A DNA stretch of 64,000 nucleotides from NCBI RefSeq assembly GCF_000005505.3, contig NC_016131.3, forward strand, positions 60,497,355 through 60,561,354, written 5' to 3'. Position numbers and translations under genes: made by a program. The stretch is from Brachypodium distachyon (taxonomy: Eukaryota; Streptophyta; Magnoliopsida; Poales; Poaceae). The notes under the pieces are model-generated. The model saw nothing but the letters and a program-made list of their open reading frames with translations, did not search any database and was not told the origin of the DNA. Numbering within the stretch: the stretch's first letter is position 1; the number at the start of each line of letters is the position of its first letter. This document shows positions 11,013 to 22,924 of the stretch, one piece after another.

Positions 11013-13495
11013 TTTTTTTTTAGGGGAAGCTTTAGGTCATAAGACCTATAGCAATTTTATTAATAAATAATGTGAATATTTACAAATAATTACAAGCAGT
11101 GTCTATCTGAAGTTTTCAATCCATGATTGCATAGCATGGTACTTCTTTCTTTTGGCTCTATGGAAGACCAGGTTGAGCTCATCTTTGAAGGTGCGTCTGC
11201 ATCTGTAGAGTGATAGGTTGATTCCATTGAATATATAGTCATTGCGTGTTTTTCAGATACTCCAGTTAACTGCAGTAATGATCTCCATGTGAAATGGGAC
11301 TTGAAGTGCCTGCTTGATGACCATGATGTTGTCATGGACAGATGGTTGGGATAAGAATGTCGGGCAAATATATCTCCAGCATGTCAATGCAAAGGGGCAG
11401 GAGAAGAAAGGGTGATCTCTGGATTCCAGTTGGTATTGGTTGCAGAGGATGCAATTGTAATCCTATAAGTGGAAGTTCTTTTTCTGAAACATGGCCCGAG
11501 TGTTGAGTCTATCAATCAAAAGGAGCCACATGAAGACTTTATGTTTGAGTTGGCAACAGGATGATCAATTCCACTTGAGTGACATGGGAATTTCAATGTG
11601 GGCAATGAAGGATTGGTAGATCTTCGCAGTAGAGTAGCCAGGATCGTTCCATGGGTATAACCATGTATCTCGTTCATCTGTTCTGTTCATGCTTGTGATA
11701 AGCTGAGTAAATTCCTGGAACTGTTGATGAGCTTCAATAGACAGTGGTAGGTGGAGAAGATTAGTGAGCTCTTGTTGATTAGCAATGTCCCAGTTGGTGG
11801 AGAACTGATTGATGACAAATGAGTGAAGTTGTGGCCAAGTGTGGGCAAGTGGATTATCATTCCATCTGTCCAGCCAAAAGAGAACCGTATTCCCAGTCTG
11901 AGCCTTGCAATGTGCAATGTCCTTGAATTCAGATAATTGCTTCAATGTGTCTTTCCACCAGAATGATGCCTCACGTGTAGTATGTATGGGCAGATCATGT
12001 GAATAGTATTGCTCCCATACTAGGTTAACCCATGGAAGATTAACTTTGTTGTAAAATTTATGCATATTCTTCATGATCAGAGCTTTCTTTTGCAGTTCCA
12101 GGTTGATGACACCAAGTCCCCCTTCTTCTTTCGGCCTACAAACCATTTCCCATGCCGCAAGAGGTGGATTTTTCTTTGTAAGGTCTTGACCACGCCAGAG
12201 GCAGTGTCTTCTATATTTGTCAATTTGTGTTATCACACCTTTAGGCAGGATGAATGTGCTCATCTGGAATGTGGGTAGGGCAGATAGGACATAGTTGACT
12301 AGTTGCAATTTTCCTCCATACGAGAGCATACTGGCGAAGCAAGAAAGTCTGTTTTCGATTCTTTTGATCATAGGCATGAATTTCTCAATTTTTGGTTTCG
12401 TTGTTCCAAGTGGAAGGCCAAGATAGGTGAATGAGAGAGTGCCCATTTGACAGGCAAGAGTATCAGCAAAGTATTGTCCCCTTTCAGCAGTCATGTTAAG
12501 AGGGATCAGGTTTGATTTGTGAAAGTTAACTTTGAGCCCAGTGGAAGCATGAAACTGATGAAGGATGTATTGGAGAATTTGGAGTTGATTTTCATCAGCC
12601 TTCATGATAATCAGAGTGTCATCAGCATATTGGATGATAGGGAAATCTGGGCAAGCAGTTGAATCGATTGGTCTTTCAAGTTGTCCCTAGTGCATGGCCA
12701 CATTAAGAGCAGTCTGGAGGAGATCAGCAACGATGACAAATATTAGAGGGGAAAGTGGGTCACCCTGTCTAACTCCTCTCTTGCAGTGAATCATTTTACC
12801 AGGTACACCATTAAGGAGAATCTGTGAGGTAGCAGAGTGTAGGATGCTATTGATCCATTGGCACCATTTTGCACCGAATCCCATAGCCTGCATAATCTGA
12901 ATAATGGCCTTGTATTCAACTTTATCAAATGCCTTCTCAAAATCAAGCTTGAGAAGAATTGTCTCTTTTTTGGACTTATGGCATCCATGAATGTATTCAA
13001 ATGCCCAAGCCAGGCAGTCTTGAATAGTTCTGGTTCTGATGAATCCATATTGATTATGGTGAATCAATTGCATGATTATATTTTGAAGCCGGTTAGCAAG
13101 GAGTTTGGTGATGAGCTTGAGTGTGCAGTTGAGGAGTGAGATGGGCCTGAAGTCATTGACCTTGTCAACGGCATCAATCTTCGGGATGAGTGCAATGTGG
13201 CAGGTGTTGATGCAGGATAATGAGAGGTTGCCGTCATGGAATTGTTGACAGAGGTCATAGAAATCATCTTTGATGATAGGCCAGCATTTTTTGATGAAAT
13301 CAGTGTTGAATCCATCAGGTCCAGTGGATTTATTGGCTGGAAGGTTTTTGGCCACCATGTCAATTTACTCATGAGTAAATGGCTCCTCCAGGGAGGAGAG
13401 GTCAAAGTTCTATTGGAAGAGATCTTGTAATGGAAAAGTGAGGTTCTGCCCCTTAGTGGTTCCAAGTCTCTCTCTAAATGCTTGCCAGAACATAT
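11013..13495 (-). mobile_element. Large LINE, 3' segment (reverse transcriptase to poly(A))
   Basis: This is the 3' third of a LINE on the minus strand that continues at 26024-29489 and 32848-34640. Reading from 13495 downward it encodes the reverse transcriptase and zf-RVT region, then a 3' UTR with a stem-loop (TAGGTC/GACCTA, 11033-11048) and CTTCCCCTAAAAAAAAA ending at 11013. Its 13495 edge is the CATAT target duplication made by the LTR insertion, not a natural end. Confidence 0.85.
11070..13358 (-). pseudogene. LINE ORF2, reverse transcriptase and zf-RVT portion (degenerate)
   Basis: The frame from 13358 down to 12687 shows [40 protein letters not shown], a [16 protein letters not shown] block, [15 protein letters not shown] and [15 protein letters not shown], all classic LINE RT blocks. 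A stop follows. The catalytic YADD (minus strand, 12618-12629) then appears in FPIIQYADDTLIIMKADENQ, which opens the frame 12605-11565 (LGLPLGTTKPKIEKFMPMI, LSYGGKLQLVNYVLSALPTF, LAAWEMVCRPKEEGGLGVIN). The zinc-binding region follows in broken frame (CILCNQYQLESRDH...C). At least three in-frame stops make it non-functional. It is close in text to the fragments at 2.6 and 55 kb. Confidence 0.85.
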
Positions 13496-15593
13496 TGTAA
13501 CATCCCAATTTTTCAAAACTTTTAATAATGCATTGCATTCCATGAGCATCTTGTCACCTTTGCATTTCACCACATTTAAAACCATGAACTTAAACTCTGA
13601 AAAATCCAATAACAAAGTTTTCTTCTCTTTTGAATCTTACCTGTTACATTTCTTTTTCCAATTTGATTTTGACCCATGAGGGTGATGTTAATAAAGGTGG
13701 TTTAACGCATAATTATGCTACCCCATATTTTGGCATTTGTTTTTGGATTTGAAACACTACAAATTTTATTAGTTATAAACCCCTAAAGGCAATTTTATAG
13801 CCAAAAGTATTTTTATATATTTATTTTGAGAGAATTCTTGTCCCAAAAGTTGAATCATATGAAGATATGATTTTACAAATTTTGTTGCATTTTATTTGAC
13901 TCAATTTGGAGCTTTGAATTAAAAGTTTAGTTCAAAACCAGAAAAAGAAAAAGGAAAAAAAAAAGAGAACTGGACCGACCCTTGCTGGGCCAGCCCACTT
14001 ACCGAGCAGCGGGCGCAGCCCATCTCCACGCACGCAGAGCCACCGTCGCTGACAGGCGGGTCCCACCTGTCAGATTCGTCCCCCACCTTCAACGGCCACG
14101 CCGTTTTTCCAGGCGCGCACCGAGTCCGCCACACCCACCACTCCACCCTGCGTCCTCCTCACCCACGACCCCCATCCCCGCAACTAACCGAGTCAGTATA
14201 AAGCCCCTCAGCCCTGCAGTCTTTCCCCTTCTCGCTTGACCGTTTCCATGCCGCCAGGCTGCCCAAATCGCTCACCGGAGAAGCTCTCTACCACCGCCAT
14301 TGTTTTGGTCGCCGCCATCAAGACAGTGAGCTTTAGCCGTCGAGCCTCTGTGGTTCTTCTTTTTTTTTCCCTTTCGCATCTTTTGACGTGATCCTTTTCT
14401 TGTTTGGAGCCTCGCGTCGCCAGATTGTCGGAGACCCAAAGCTGCCGCCGCATGTTTCGTCCGTCGCCCGCGAACCAAAAGGTTCGAAGCGCCATCACCT
14501 ACCCCTTTTCCTCTCTCTTTCCTGTGCGCATCTTCTGACACGTTTTTCTCTTCGTCTCGTGCGCCGTAGCTCACCGTCGCCACCGAGCCGAAGCTCACCG
14601 CCGCCGCCGCCTTTCCCGAGGAGCTACCGCCCACTTCCTTCCGTCCCGAGGAGAACCGAGGCCACTAGAAGATTCCTCTCGTCGAGCTTCATCTTCTCCA
14701 CGTTTTCCCCGAGCCCAGGAGTCACCGGAGAGCCTCGTCGCCGTTTTCCGAAGCCACCGCCGCCACCGAGCTCACCGGAGTAACCCTAGTCGCTGGAGGT
14801 AAGGGAGATTCCATCTTAGCCGCCCGATCTGCATCGTAGGGCTTAGAATAGATCACTTAAACGGAGGGGTACGGACGATCTGAGCTGTTCGTTTTAAGTA
14901 GTTCCGACGGCCATCTTTTAATCCATCCCCGAACCGGTACCAACCAACCAGAAGCTGCCACGTGTCACTCTTTTTATGAAAAGTTTATTCCCCGGCCGAA
15001 TAAAAAGGAAAACTTGCAGAAACACCCTTGGTTATTCAAATGATCATAACTTTTAAACCGTTTGGCCAAAATAGATGTTCTGCACCTTTCTGGAATCCTC
15101 ATGGCATGTAGAATCTTTTGGCACTGTTCAATTTTGAATTTGAATAACTTTAGTAGAACCAAATTACAGAATGGTTAACTATGGTTTATAATTCATATGA
15201 AATGTTTTAAAACTATTTTGAACCGGTTATCATTTCGAAAAATGTCTAAAGTGTATTCCCTGTCCAGTAGGATTAGAGGGAGAATTATTTTTGTAAAATA
15301 ATCTTGCAGTACCAAACTATTTTGTTCCATGCCTTCTAAAAACCCATTAAGCTATTATTAAATCTTATTTTGTTTCTTGCACAATGAGTACCTTCTTTAA
15401 TATTCTTTTATAATCTGTCAAATCCTTTGAAAAGTTCTTTAAAACAGAAAGTAAAGTTGTTAATACTAAAACCAAGCTAGGTATGCATCATGGTAACTCT
15501 TGCATCATGGCATATTCTTTGTATAAAATTGTGTGTTTATGTGTATTTGTGCTTGTTTGTTTTAGATTGTTTGGAGTGTGAACCTTATTGTTG
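13496..15593 (+). mobile_element. Solo LTR 1, left part (long LTR family TGTAACATCC...CGCTTCA)
   Basis: The LTR starts TGTAACATCCC at 13496, next to CATAT (13491-13495), inside the LINE. Its other end, GGTCGCTTCA, is at 26023, followed by CATAT (26024-26028): a perfect 5-bp target duplication. It aligns along its length with solo LTR 2 at 29490. A TATA box, TATAAAG (14197-14203), gives the plus orientation. It is interrupted at 15593 by the Gypsy insertion. Long LTRs of this type suggest a Gypsy Tekay/Del relative, but with no internal region that is inference. Confidence 0.8.
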
Positions 15594-16421
15594 TGTCGGA
15601 GCACGGTCTCCGGCACCGGGGATGCCAGGCACCCCCTTTTTGGTTCGGTGGAGGGCGAGGTGATCACTCCCACGATCGCCGGCGTGGCGATAGACAAAAA
15701 GTGTAGACACAAGAGTTTTACCCAGGTTCGGGCCACCCGGAGGTGTAATACCCTACGTCCTGCTTTGAGTTGTATTCACACTGGGGAGTTCCCGGGTTGG
15801 CTACTTAGGTGAACGTTGTGCTATGTTCTACTCACTCGGGTTTGAACTGAGCTGAACCCTTTGATCGGTGGCAATGAGCCTCCTTTTATGGACAAGGGGA
15901 TACCACAGGTGCCAAAGCATGCAGTGTGACACGTTGCCTAAACGCGTGTCACGGCCACACGGAATACACTTTTGCTCATCCACGCTGGACGCCATGCAGC
16001 GCCCGGTCCACTGTACACGCTAGAAAAAATGGTTCTCAGGGTAGCCGCTCTAGCCTTGCTAAGCAAGACTAGGCCTTCTAATAAGACTCATGTCGGTGCA
16101 TTAAATGCACTGCGCCTGCCGTCATGTCCTGTCTTCACTGTTCTGCGGGTCCCGCCTGCATGCCTGAGCGCGGGTTGCCGGGGTGCACCTTCTCGGCTAG
16201 CGCACCGGCTAGTTGCCGGGAGGCGTTCCTTCGGTTTCTCGGGACCGGGGTTCTTGGGATCATCTTGTACTCGTCCCTTAGCTTTAGCTTCACTAGGGGT
16301 CGGCTCCTCGAGGCAGGCTTCCCGGGCACGTCGCTTCCCGGGAGTCCTTCCTGATGGGGCTTCGTCGCTGGCGACCCACACGTCCCGTATCAGTGGGACC
16401 CCGTGGGCCACTAGTACGATA
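15594..16421 (-). repeat. Gypsy 3' LTR (left copy)
   Basis: 828 bp, starting TGTCGGAGCACGGTCTCCGG on the plus strand. It aligns throughout with 24904-25752 and lacks about 21 bp present in that copy (near 25092-25118). The inner terminus has mutated from CA to TA, and the TATA region reads TTTTATGGAC instead of TTTTATAGAC. Confidence 0.85.
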
Positions 16422-16767
16422 GTAACCCCCGGGCGTGGGCCGGCAGCCTTGAAGCATCCAGCAAGTGCTATCCTCGGTCGGTTGTCAGGTTACGCCCTAT
16501 CCGACGCGTGGGTACCCCCTTGGCATCCGGCCTCGTGGGCCGCATTTATAGTTCCACTTCTCCGATTGAAACGGTCGGGCGCACGATTTCGTGCCTTATC
16601 CCCCTTAATCACCAAAGAGTTAAGGCCACGTCGCGCACCCTCCTCTTAATCTCCGATTCTTTAGGGCTCTTTATTGCCGATCGTGGGGGTGTCCGTTGTA
16701 GTCCGCCAGCCCCGATAAATACTCAAGGCCGGCAGCGGGCATTCCCCATTGTCTCTCGCTCCTGCCA

Positions 16768-19747
16768 TTGCCTCCTCCCAAGCTCCCCGCGCCCAACTCC
16801 GACCAAATCTCCTCTCCACCTTCGCCGATGTCTTCCAAGGGCCAGAACCGTCCCAAGGGGAGCACCAGCAAAGGGGAAAAGCGCGAAAAGGCCGGCAAGA
16901 AGGAGTTGTCGGACAGAGCCCGGAAGGATGATGAAATGCGAGCCAAGTTCACTTTCTTCTCCCCCGGGTACAACGGCGAGAGAGTCGACAAGCTGGTCCT
17001 GGCGCTGGCCACCAAGCACAACGAGCACGGGCCAATGTGGGTCCACCCCGTCGATGCGGAGCGCGACAGGCACTACTTCCAGATCTTCGGGAGGTTCATC
17101 CTTGTTGGGTTCGTGCCGCCGCACTCCTACTTCCTCTCAGCCATCATGGAGACCTACGGGCTCATCATGTTGCAGCTTCACCCCACGTCATTCTTCACAT
17201 TGGCTGTTTTCCAACACCTCTGTGAAGCGTTCGTGGTGGTGATGCCATCGGTGGCGCTATTCCGCCACTACTACTACCTGAGGGTGGAGAAGAAGGCTCC
17301 CCTATCCTCGGGGGTAGTGTTCCGATTCCATGACAGGATCACATGGGAATTCATCGAGCTGGGGAAGAAGAAGATCGAGCATGAGTGGCACCGCGACTGG
17401 TGCTGGGTGCGCACGGAAGAGCTCCAGGAGTTCCACGAGGAGCTCCTCGGGCCTCTGAAGGGCTCTGACGACTGGCCGATCTGCGAGCAGAAGGACGAGG
17501 AGCTGGCCCCAATCTGTGCGAAGATCAAGGCACTCCGTGAGGCCGGGCTCGCGGACACGGATGTGGCAGGCCACTTCATCGGGAGGCGCGTGGCCCCCCT
17601 GCAGCGATGCTCGCATCCGGCGTGGATATACACCGGGGCCGGCGACCGGACCCGGCTGCAGCGCACGGACCTCCTCCCGGAGGAAGTGCAGTTCTGGGTG
17701 AAGGGTATCACCAGTGAGGACAAACCTTATCGGCTGCTCCCGCCTAGAGCGCACTCGCTCCACGCCGGGATCCCGAACCCGGGAGCCCGGGATCTCCCAC
17801 TCTGCGACGAGTGGGGGGTCGTGGAGGTCCCCTCGGCGGAACCCTCACCCCCGCAGCCCAGGTCCCAGAAAGGCAAAGAGCCGGCTGACGACTCGGGGAA
17901 AGGGGGCCAAGGCCAGGCCTCTGCTAAGGCAGAGGGCTCGGACTCTGACGACTCCTCGCTGGGCGTCGAAGGAGACCTCAGCGATGACGACGGCGACGAC
18001 GACGTTCCCCCGGCAACCGGTGAAGTCGTGCCAGAGGAGGACGACGAGGAAGATGACGTCCCCCTGGTGAGGCGGTCCGCAGCGGAGCGGGCAGGCAGGC
18101 GGGAGGCCAGCCCGCAGCTCCAGGAGCCTCACGGCGACATGGGGGCTGGGGCCTCCGGCGGTCGCGACGAGGCTGCAGCAGTCGCCCCGACCACCCCAGC
18201 AACTCCGATAGCGGTGGCGACGGTGGGGCCCGCGCCTACAAAGCTGTGGGTCATCGACCTTATTGGTGAGGTCGACGACGATGCTCCAACGGAGGTTGCC
18301 TCCGTCGGAGCCCTTCAACAAGCGGTCACAGCGCTTGCTGGGGCCCTGACTGCTGCCACAGGTGACGCCACATAGGGGGCGCCATCTGAGGCGAGCAACA
18401 CAGAGCAGCCTCCGCCAGCCGGGGCGGGCGGTGGTGCCCTGGAGAATCCCCGAGCCCCCAGGTCGCCCCTTCGGACGAGCAGGGAGCAGCGGGGCTCAGC
18501 CATGTCGGGGGCGTGCCCTCGGGGTCGCAGACGGTCGTGCCGGGTTCCTCCTGCTCCGCCGGAGCCGCCTTCAGCCTGGGAGCAGGGGAGCTCGCCGGGC
18601 GGACTTGGGGTCGGATCACCTTCGTTGATTTTTTCAATGACGCATAGCAGCACCATGCCCGCGTAATGATGGAATTGGGCACAGTGCGACGGGAGGCGGA
18701 GGAGCAGCGCACCAAGATGCAGCGGGTCCGGGAGGAGCTCCAGCAGGCGCGGCAAGCCAGGGCAACGCCTGCTGTGCAAGGGGTGCCAGAGGCGCAGGTC
18801 CTCCAGCAGCTGTGGGATCTCCAGCAAGAGCACCAGCGGGAGCTGGAGCTGGTGAAGGCCACACATGCCAAGAGCGAGGAGGAGCACCAGGCGGCTCTGG
18901 ACTCGTTCCAAGGGCATCTCCGGGAGAAGACGGACTTACTGTCCGGCTACTCCATGGAGATCTAGCGCCTCCGCCGCGAGGTCGGAGAGCTGGAGGCGGC
19001 GGCCGCAACAGCAACTGAAGCCTCCGCACGCCGGGAGAAGGAGCTGCAGGACCAGGCCCGGTCCCGGGAGAGCGAGCTGGCGGGGGGCAGCTCAAGGCCG
19101 CCCAAGATGCCAGTTCGTCCATTCAGGGTGAGCTCGACATGGTGCGGCAGGAACTCCGGCTGATCAACGACGACAACACCAAGAAGGCATCGGAGATCGG
19201 TAGGCTGAAGCCCGAGTGCCGCGAGCACAAGCTGTAGGCCCAGGAGGCTCGCGGTGCGCGCACAGAGCCGTGGGCCCGCAGGACAGGGGAGGTGGCCAGC
19301 CACAAGAAGCTGGCCGACTCGGCGGTGGAGGCGCTACAGGGGTTCGACATCCCCATGGCTTCCTTCGATGGGGCAGACATGGGGAGCTTCATTTCATTCT
19401 TCGCGGACTTCGTCGGCCGGCTCAGCGGCCTACAGAGCTGTGTCACGGCCTTCGGAGACCGGCAAGTCGGCCTTGCGGTCGAGTGGGTCGCCGGGCAGAT
19501 TCTCACCCTGGTCCACTCCGCCCACCCCGACTTCCCGTTCAAGTCAGTCTTCGATGCCTGGTCGAACGAGGAAGAGGCCAAGACCCACCGGGAGGCGACG
19601 CAAGGCGTCGTGGACGAGATGGTGGCACGAATGCAGGGCAAGGTCGACGAAGATGAAGCCGCTGCTGAAGAGGTTGCCGGAGAAGCCCCCGATGCCGAGG
19701 ATGCCCCTGACATCGACGCAGCCGCCCCGGGAGCACCTCCCGCGTAG
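16768..19747 (+). pseudogene. Antisense ORF of the Gypsy element, Transposase_28 / putative gypsy-type domain
   Basis: Open from 16768 (or the ATG at 16828, MSSKGQNRPKGSTSKGEKRE) to the stop at 18373-18375, 535 aa. Residues about 70-190 contain FILVGFVPPHSYFLSAIMET, LHPTSFFTLAVFQHLCEAF and ALFRHYYYLR, the pattern of the plant 'putative gypsy type transposon' domain (PF04195). A basic/acidic low-complexity region follows (DSDDSSLGVEGDLSDDDGDD). Beyond the stop, homologous text continues in broken frames: a coiled-coil-like, Glu/Gln-rich part (18666-18965, MMELGTVRREAEEQRTKMQR) and a C-terminal part (19292-19747, ADSAVEALQGFDIPMASFDG). Several stops and at least one frameshift split it. It faces the pol genes, so the two transcripts would converge near 20 kb. 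The function of this protein class is unknown. Confidence 0.75.
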
Positions 19748-20175
19748 TTCCCTTCCTTCACTTCCTTTTTATATCCCTGCAAGTGGCGCGTGGCGCCTTA
19801 GAACTTTTTATGTTAGCTTTCCCTTGTCATTATCAGTGTTACTCGTCAACTTGTCTTGTCCAAGCTTTAATATATATCCAATGCTACTTTTACTTGCTTC
19901 TTTGCCTAAGACTAGCTTGCCGGGGAGGGGCTCTGTCTTTCTCGTGTTTTAGCCTTGCGTAGCCGGGGACTCGCCAACCTCATGCTTGGCCAGACTAGGG
20001 ACCCGGGACGGACTCGCGGTGCCGACCTAGGACCAAACAGTAGTGGCTAGTCACTCCGCCTGCGGGTTAACTACCCCAGCGCGCACGCCTCCGAGACGGA
20101 CCCATGAGCCACGTGCGGGGGGCATCCTCACCCCGCAAGCGTCCTTCCTACGCTCCGGCTACACGGGGACCGAGC

Positions 20176-21893
20176 TTACCTCAGCAAGCCAGCATTGCTA
20201 AACGGGAAAAACCAAAGACCCAAAATGAGATACTTAGCTTCCCGTTCTCTTTGGACTTGCCCATTGCTCCTCAGATGAGCAACAGAGGCAAAGTGAATCT
20301 TAGTGCCCATGTCCTCGCAGTAAACTCGGAACACCGCACTAGTGAATTGCGTGCCATTGTCGGTGATGATGCCGTTAGGCACACCAAACCGGCACACAAT
20401 GCCCTTGAAGAACTTGATGCTGCCTGCGCCGTGACGGCTCAGACAGGCTCCACCTCGACCCACTTCGAGAACTTGTCGATGGCCACAAGTAGGTACTCGT
20501 AGCCGCCAACTACTCTCGGTAGTTTGCCGACGATGTCCAGCCCCCAGACCGCGAACGGCCACGAGGACGGGATGACTTGCAGGGCTTGCGCTGGTTGGTT
20601 GCTCTTCTTGACGTGAAACTGGCATGCTTCACAGGTCTTGACTAATTGTTCGGCATCGGCTAGTGCTGTCGGCTAGTAGAAGCCGTGCCGGAACGCTTTC
20701 CCAGCTAGTGCCCTGGAGGCCACATGGTGTGAGCATGTGCCTCGATGTATATCTTCTAGCAACGCACGCCCTTCCTCCTGGGGCACGCAGAGGAGCATGA
20801 CTCCGTTAGGACGCCTCCGGTAGAGTTCTCCGTCCACCAGGGCGTACATTTTAGCTTGCCGGGCTACTCGCTCCGCGGCAACGTCTTCTTTCGGGAGAGT
20901 CCCATCCTTGAGGTAGCGAATAAGATCCGTCCCCCAGGGTGGTGGCTCCCGGCTAGTATATGCCACTAATTTGGCGACATAGTCCCCTGCAGCTGCAGAG
21001 TCACCTTGAGTAGCTGGAGGGGCTTCCCCGGCAACTGCCTTGGGGTCGACAGAGGGCTTTGACTTCCTCTGCACGAACACCCCAGGAGGCACCTTGCTGC
21101 GTTCCGCTGCCCACTTGGACAGTTCATCCGCAACAAAGTTGTCCTTGCATTTTACGTGCTCAAATCGAAGTCCTTTGAACTTGGACTCCAATTTTCGCAC
21201 TTCCTCCACGTACGCTGCCATCTGGGGGCAGTCAAAGTCCTTGTTTACCTGGTTGATCACGAGTTGGGAGTCTCCGCGAACAACCAAGCGCTTGATGTCG
21301 ATGGCGATCGCCACGTGTAGCCCGGCAAGTAGACCCTCTTACTCTATCGTGTTGTTGGTGGAGTTGGCGAAGTCGAGTTGTATCACGAACTTGAGCTGGT
21401 CTCCGGTGGGCGACTCGATCACCACTCCGGCACCGGCGTCCTGCAAGCAGAAGGCGCCGTCGAAGTACATTACCCAGTACCCTTCGTCCAATCTGCCGGG
21501 AAGGCTTGCTTCTGGTCTTCTTCCTCTATGCCTGTAAGAGACCAAGAAGCCCAGCAAGTGTCCCGAGTCCACGCCGAACGTGCACTTCTCGGGCTTAAGC
21601 TTCAGCTTGGTCCTGCGGAGGTTGTGAAATGTCTCCTGCAGGTCGCCGACGAGCGAGTCCCTATGCCGCGACTTGACGACAATATCGTCCATGTAGGCCT
21701 CGATGTTCCGGCCTAGCTGGGGTCCCAAACACTCGCGCAGGGCGCGCTGAAATGTTGAGCCCGCGTTCTTCAACCCGAAAGGTATGCACGTGTAACAGTA
21801 GCAGCCAACCGGGGTGATGAACGCTGTTTTCTCCTCATCTTCGACTGGCATCTTGATCTGATGGTAGCCGGAGAACGCGTCTAGGAAGCACAA
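20176..21893 (-). pseudogene. Gypsy pol remnant: RT, RNase H, integrase
   Basis: Reading down from 21893: CFLDAFSGYHQIKMPVEDEE, FGLKNAGSTFQRALRECLG and the catalytic YMDD (21684-21695) of the reverse transcriptase. The RT is missing its front part and, after GFLVSYR, its connection region. A stop at about 21339 is followed by RNase H text (LVVRGDSQLVINQVN, KDNFVADELSKWA). Then comes an integrase zinc-binding region (HRGTCSHH...CEACQFH), WGLDIVGKLP with the first catalytic Asp, and NGIITDNGTQFTS with the second. The domain ends at about 20250 before the expected catalytic Glu. It is therefore a truncated, multiply broken pol. Confidence 0.8.
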
Positions 21894-22117
21894 AGACTCG
21901 CAACCCGCTGTAGAATTTACTATTTGATCGATACTTCCTACTGAATGAAGTCCTTGCGTTCTTGTGCTTGCCGGCGAACCTTCTGCTTGACAAGCCGCGC
22001 ATCCGGCCGCACCGCCAGCCGATGCTCAATCACCTCCCTAGGGATTCCGGGAAGATCTGACGGCTCCCAAGCGAACAGGTCGGAGTTCTCCCGGAGGAAG
22101 GCGACGAGGGCGCTTTC

Positions 22118-22924
22118 CTATCTGTCGCCAAGGCTCGCATCGATGGAGACGGTGCGTGCCTCGTTGCTGGCAAGCAGGGGCACCTTCTTGACCTTGGTGC
22201 CCTCCTCCTTCAGCTTCGTGCCATTGCTTACGCGCGGGCTGGAGCTGGAGCTGCCCCCGACATCCTGCCCGAGAGCGGCTCGCGCCTTCCTCCGTGCGGG
22301 TTGTTCACCCGCAAGTGGATCCTCGTTCCCGGCAACGTCGTAGTCGCCGAGATCTGGCACTGCGGAGGTCTTCACGACCTCGCCCACACACCAAGCAGCA
22401 TCCTTCAGGTCGCACTTGATGGAGAGAACGCCGTATATTAACGGCATCTTCATCACGTTGTAGGCGCAATGCGTTGCCGCCATGAACTTGATTAGCCCTG
22501 GCCGACCAATGATCCTGTTGTACGGCAACGGGGTGTGAGCCACATCGAAAATGATGTGCTCAGTTCGGAACGCTTCCCGGGAACCGAAGGTCACCGGGAG
22601 CATGATTCGCCCCATGGGCTGCACCACTCCGGGGTTGATCCCACGGAACGGGTCGGTGGGCTTCATCTGCTCCAGGGGGAGCTGAAGCTTTTCCACCAGC
22701 TTGCCGGACAGCAAGTTGAGGCTTGCCCCGCTTTCCACCAGTACCTTGGTCACCGTCATGTTGTTTATGATCGGCGACACCACGAGGGGGAGCACCCCTG
22801 AACCCAAGGGACGGATCGGGTGATCGTCCGAGTTGAAGGTGATCGGCACATGCGACCAACTCAATGGTTGCTGCGCCTCCATGCTGGGGAGGAGGGCGCA
22901 GACCTCACGCGTGAGCCACTTCAC
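22118..22924 (-). pseudogene. Gypsy aspartic protease region
   Basis: 268 codons open. The active-site loop reads VLVESGASLNLLSG, where plant Gypsy proteases normally have DSG or DGG: the catalytic Asp is replaced by Glu. Further blocks: DHPIRPLGSGVLPLVVSPII, IIFDVAHTPLPYNRIIGRPG and LKFMAATHCAYNVMKMPL-type text typical of plant Gypsy gag-pol. It lies in the expected place between the zinc knuckle and the RT. The changed catalytic residue implies an inactive protease. Confidence 0.75.

Noticed and set aside
16508..17242. Plus-strand ORF overlapping the start of the Gypsy antisense ORF, and long minus-strand frames opposite it
   Set aside because: Different frames over the same GC-rich DNA; only the frame starting at 16768 shows the family motifs.
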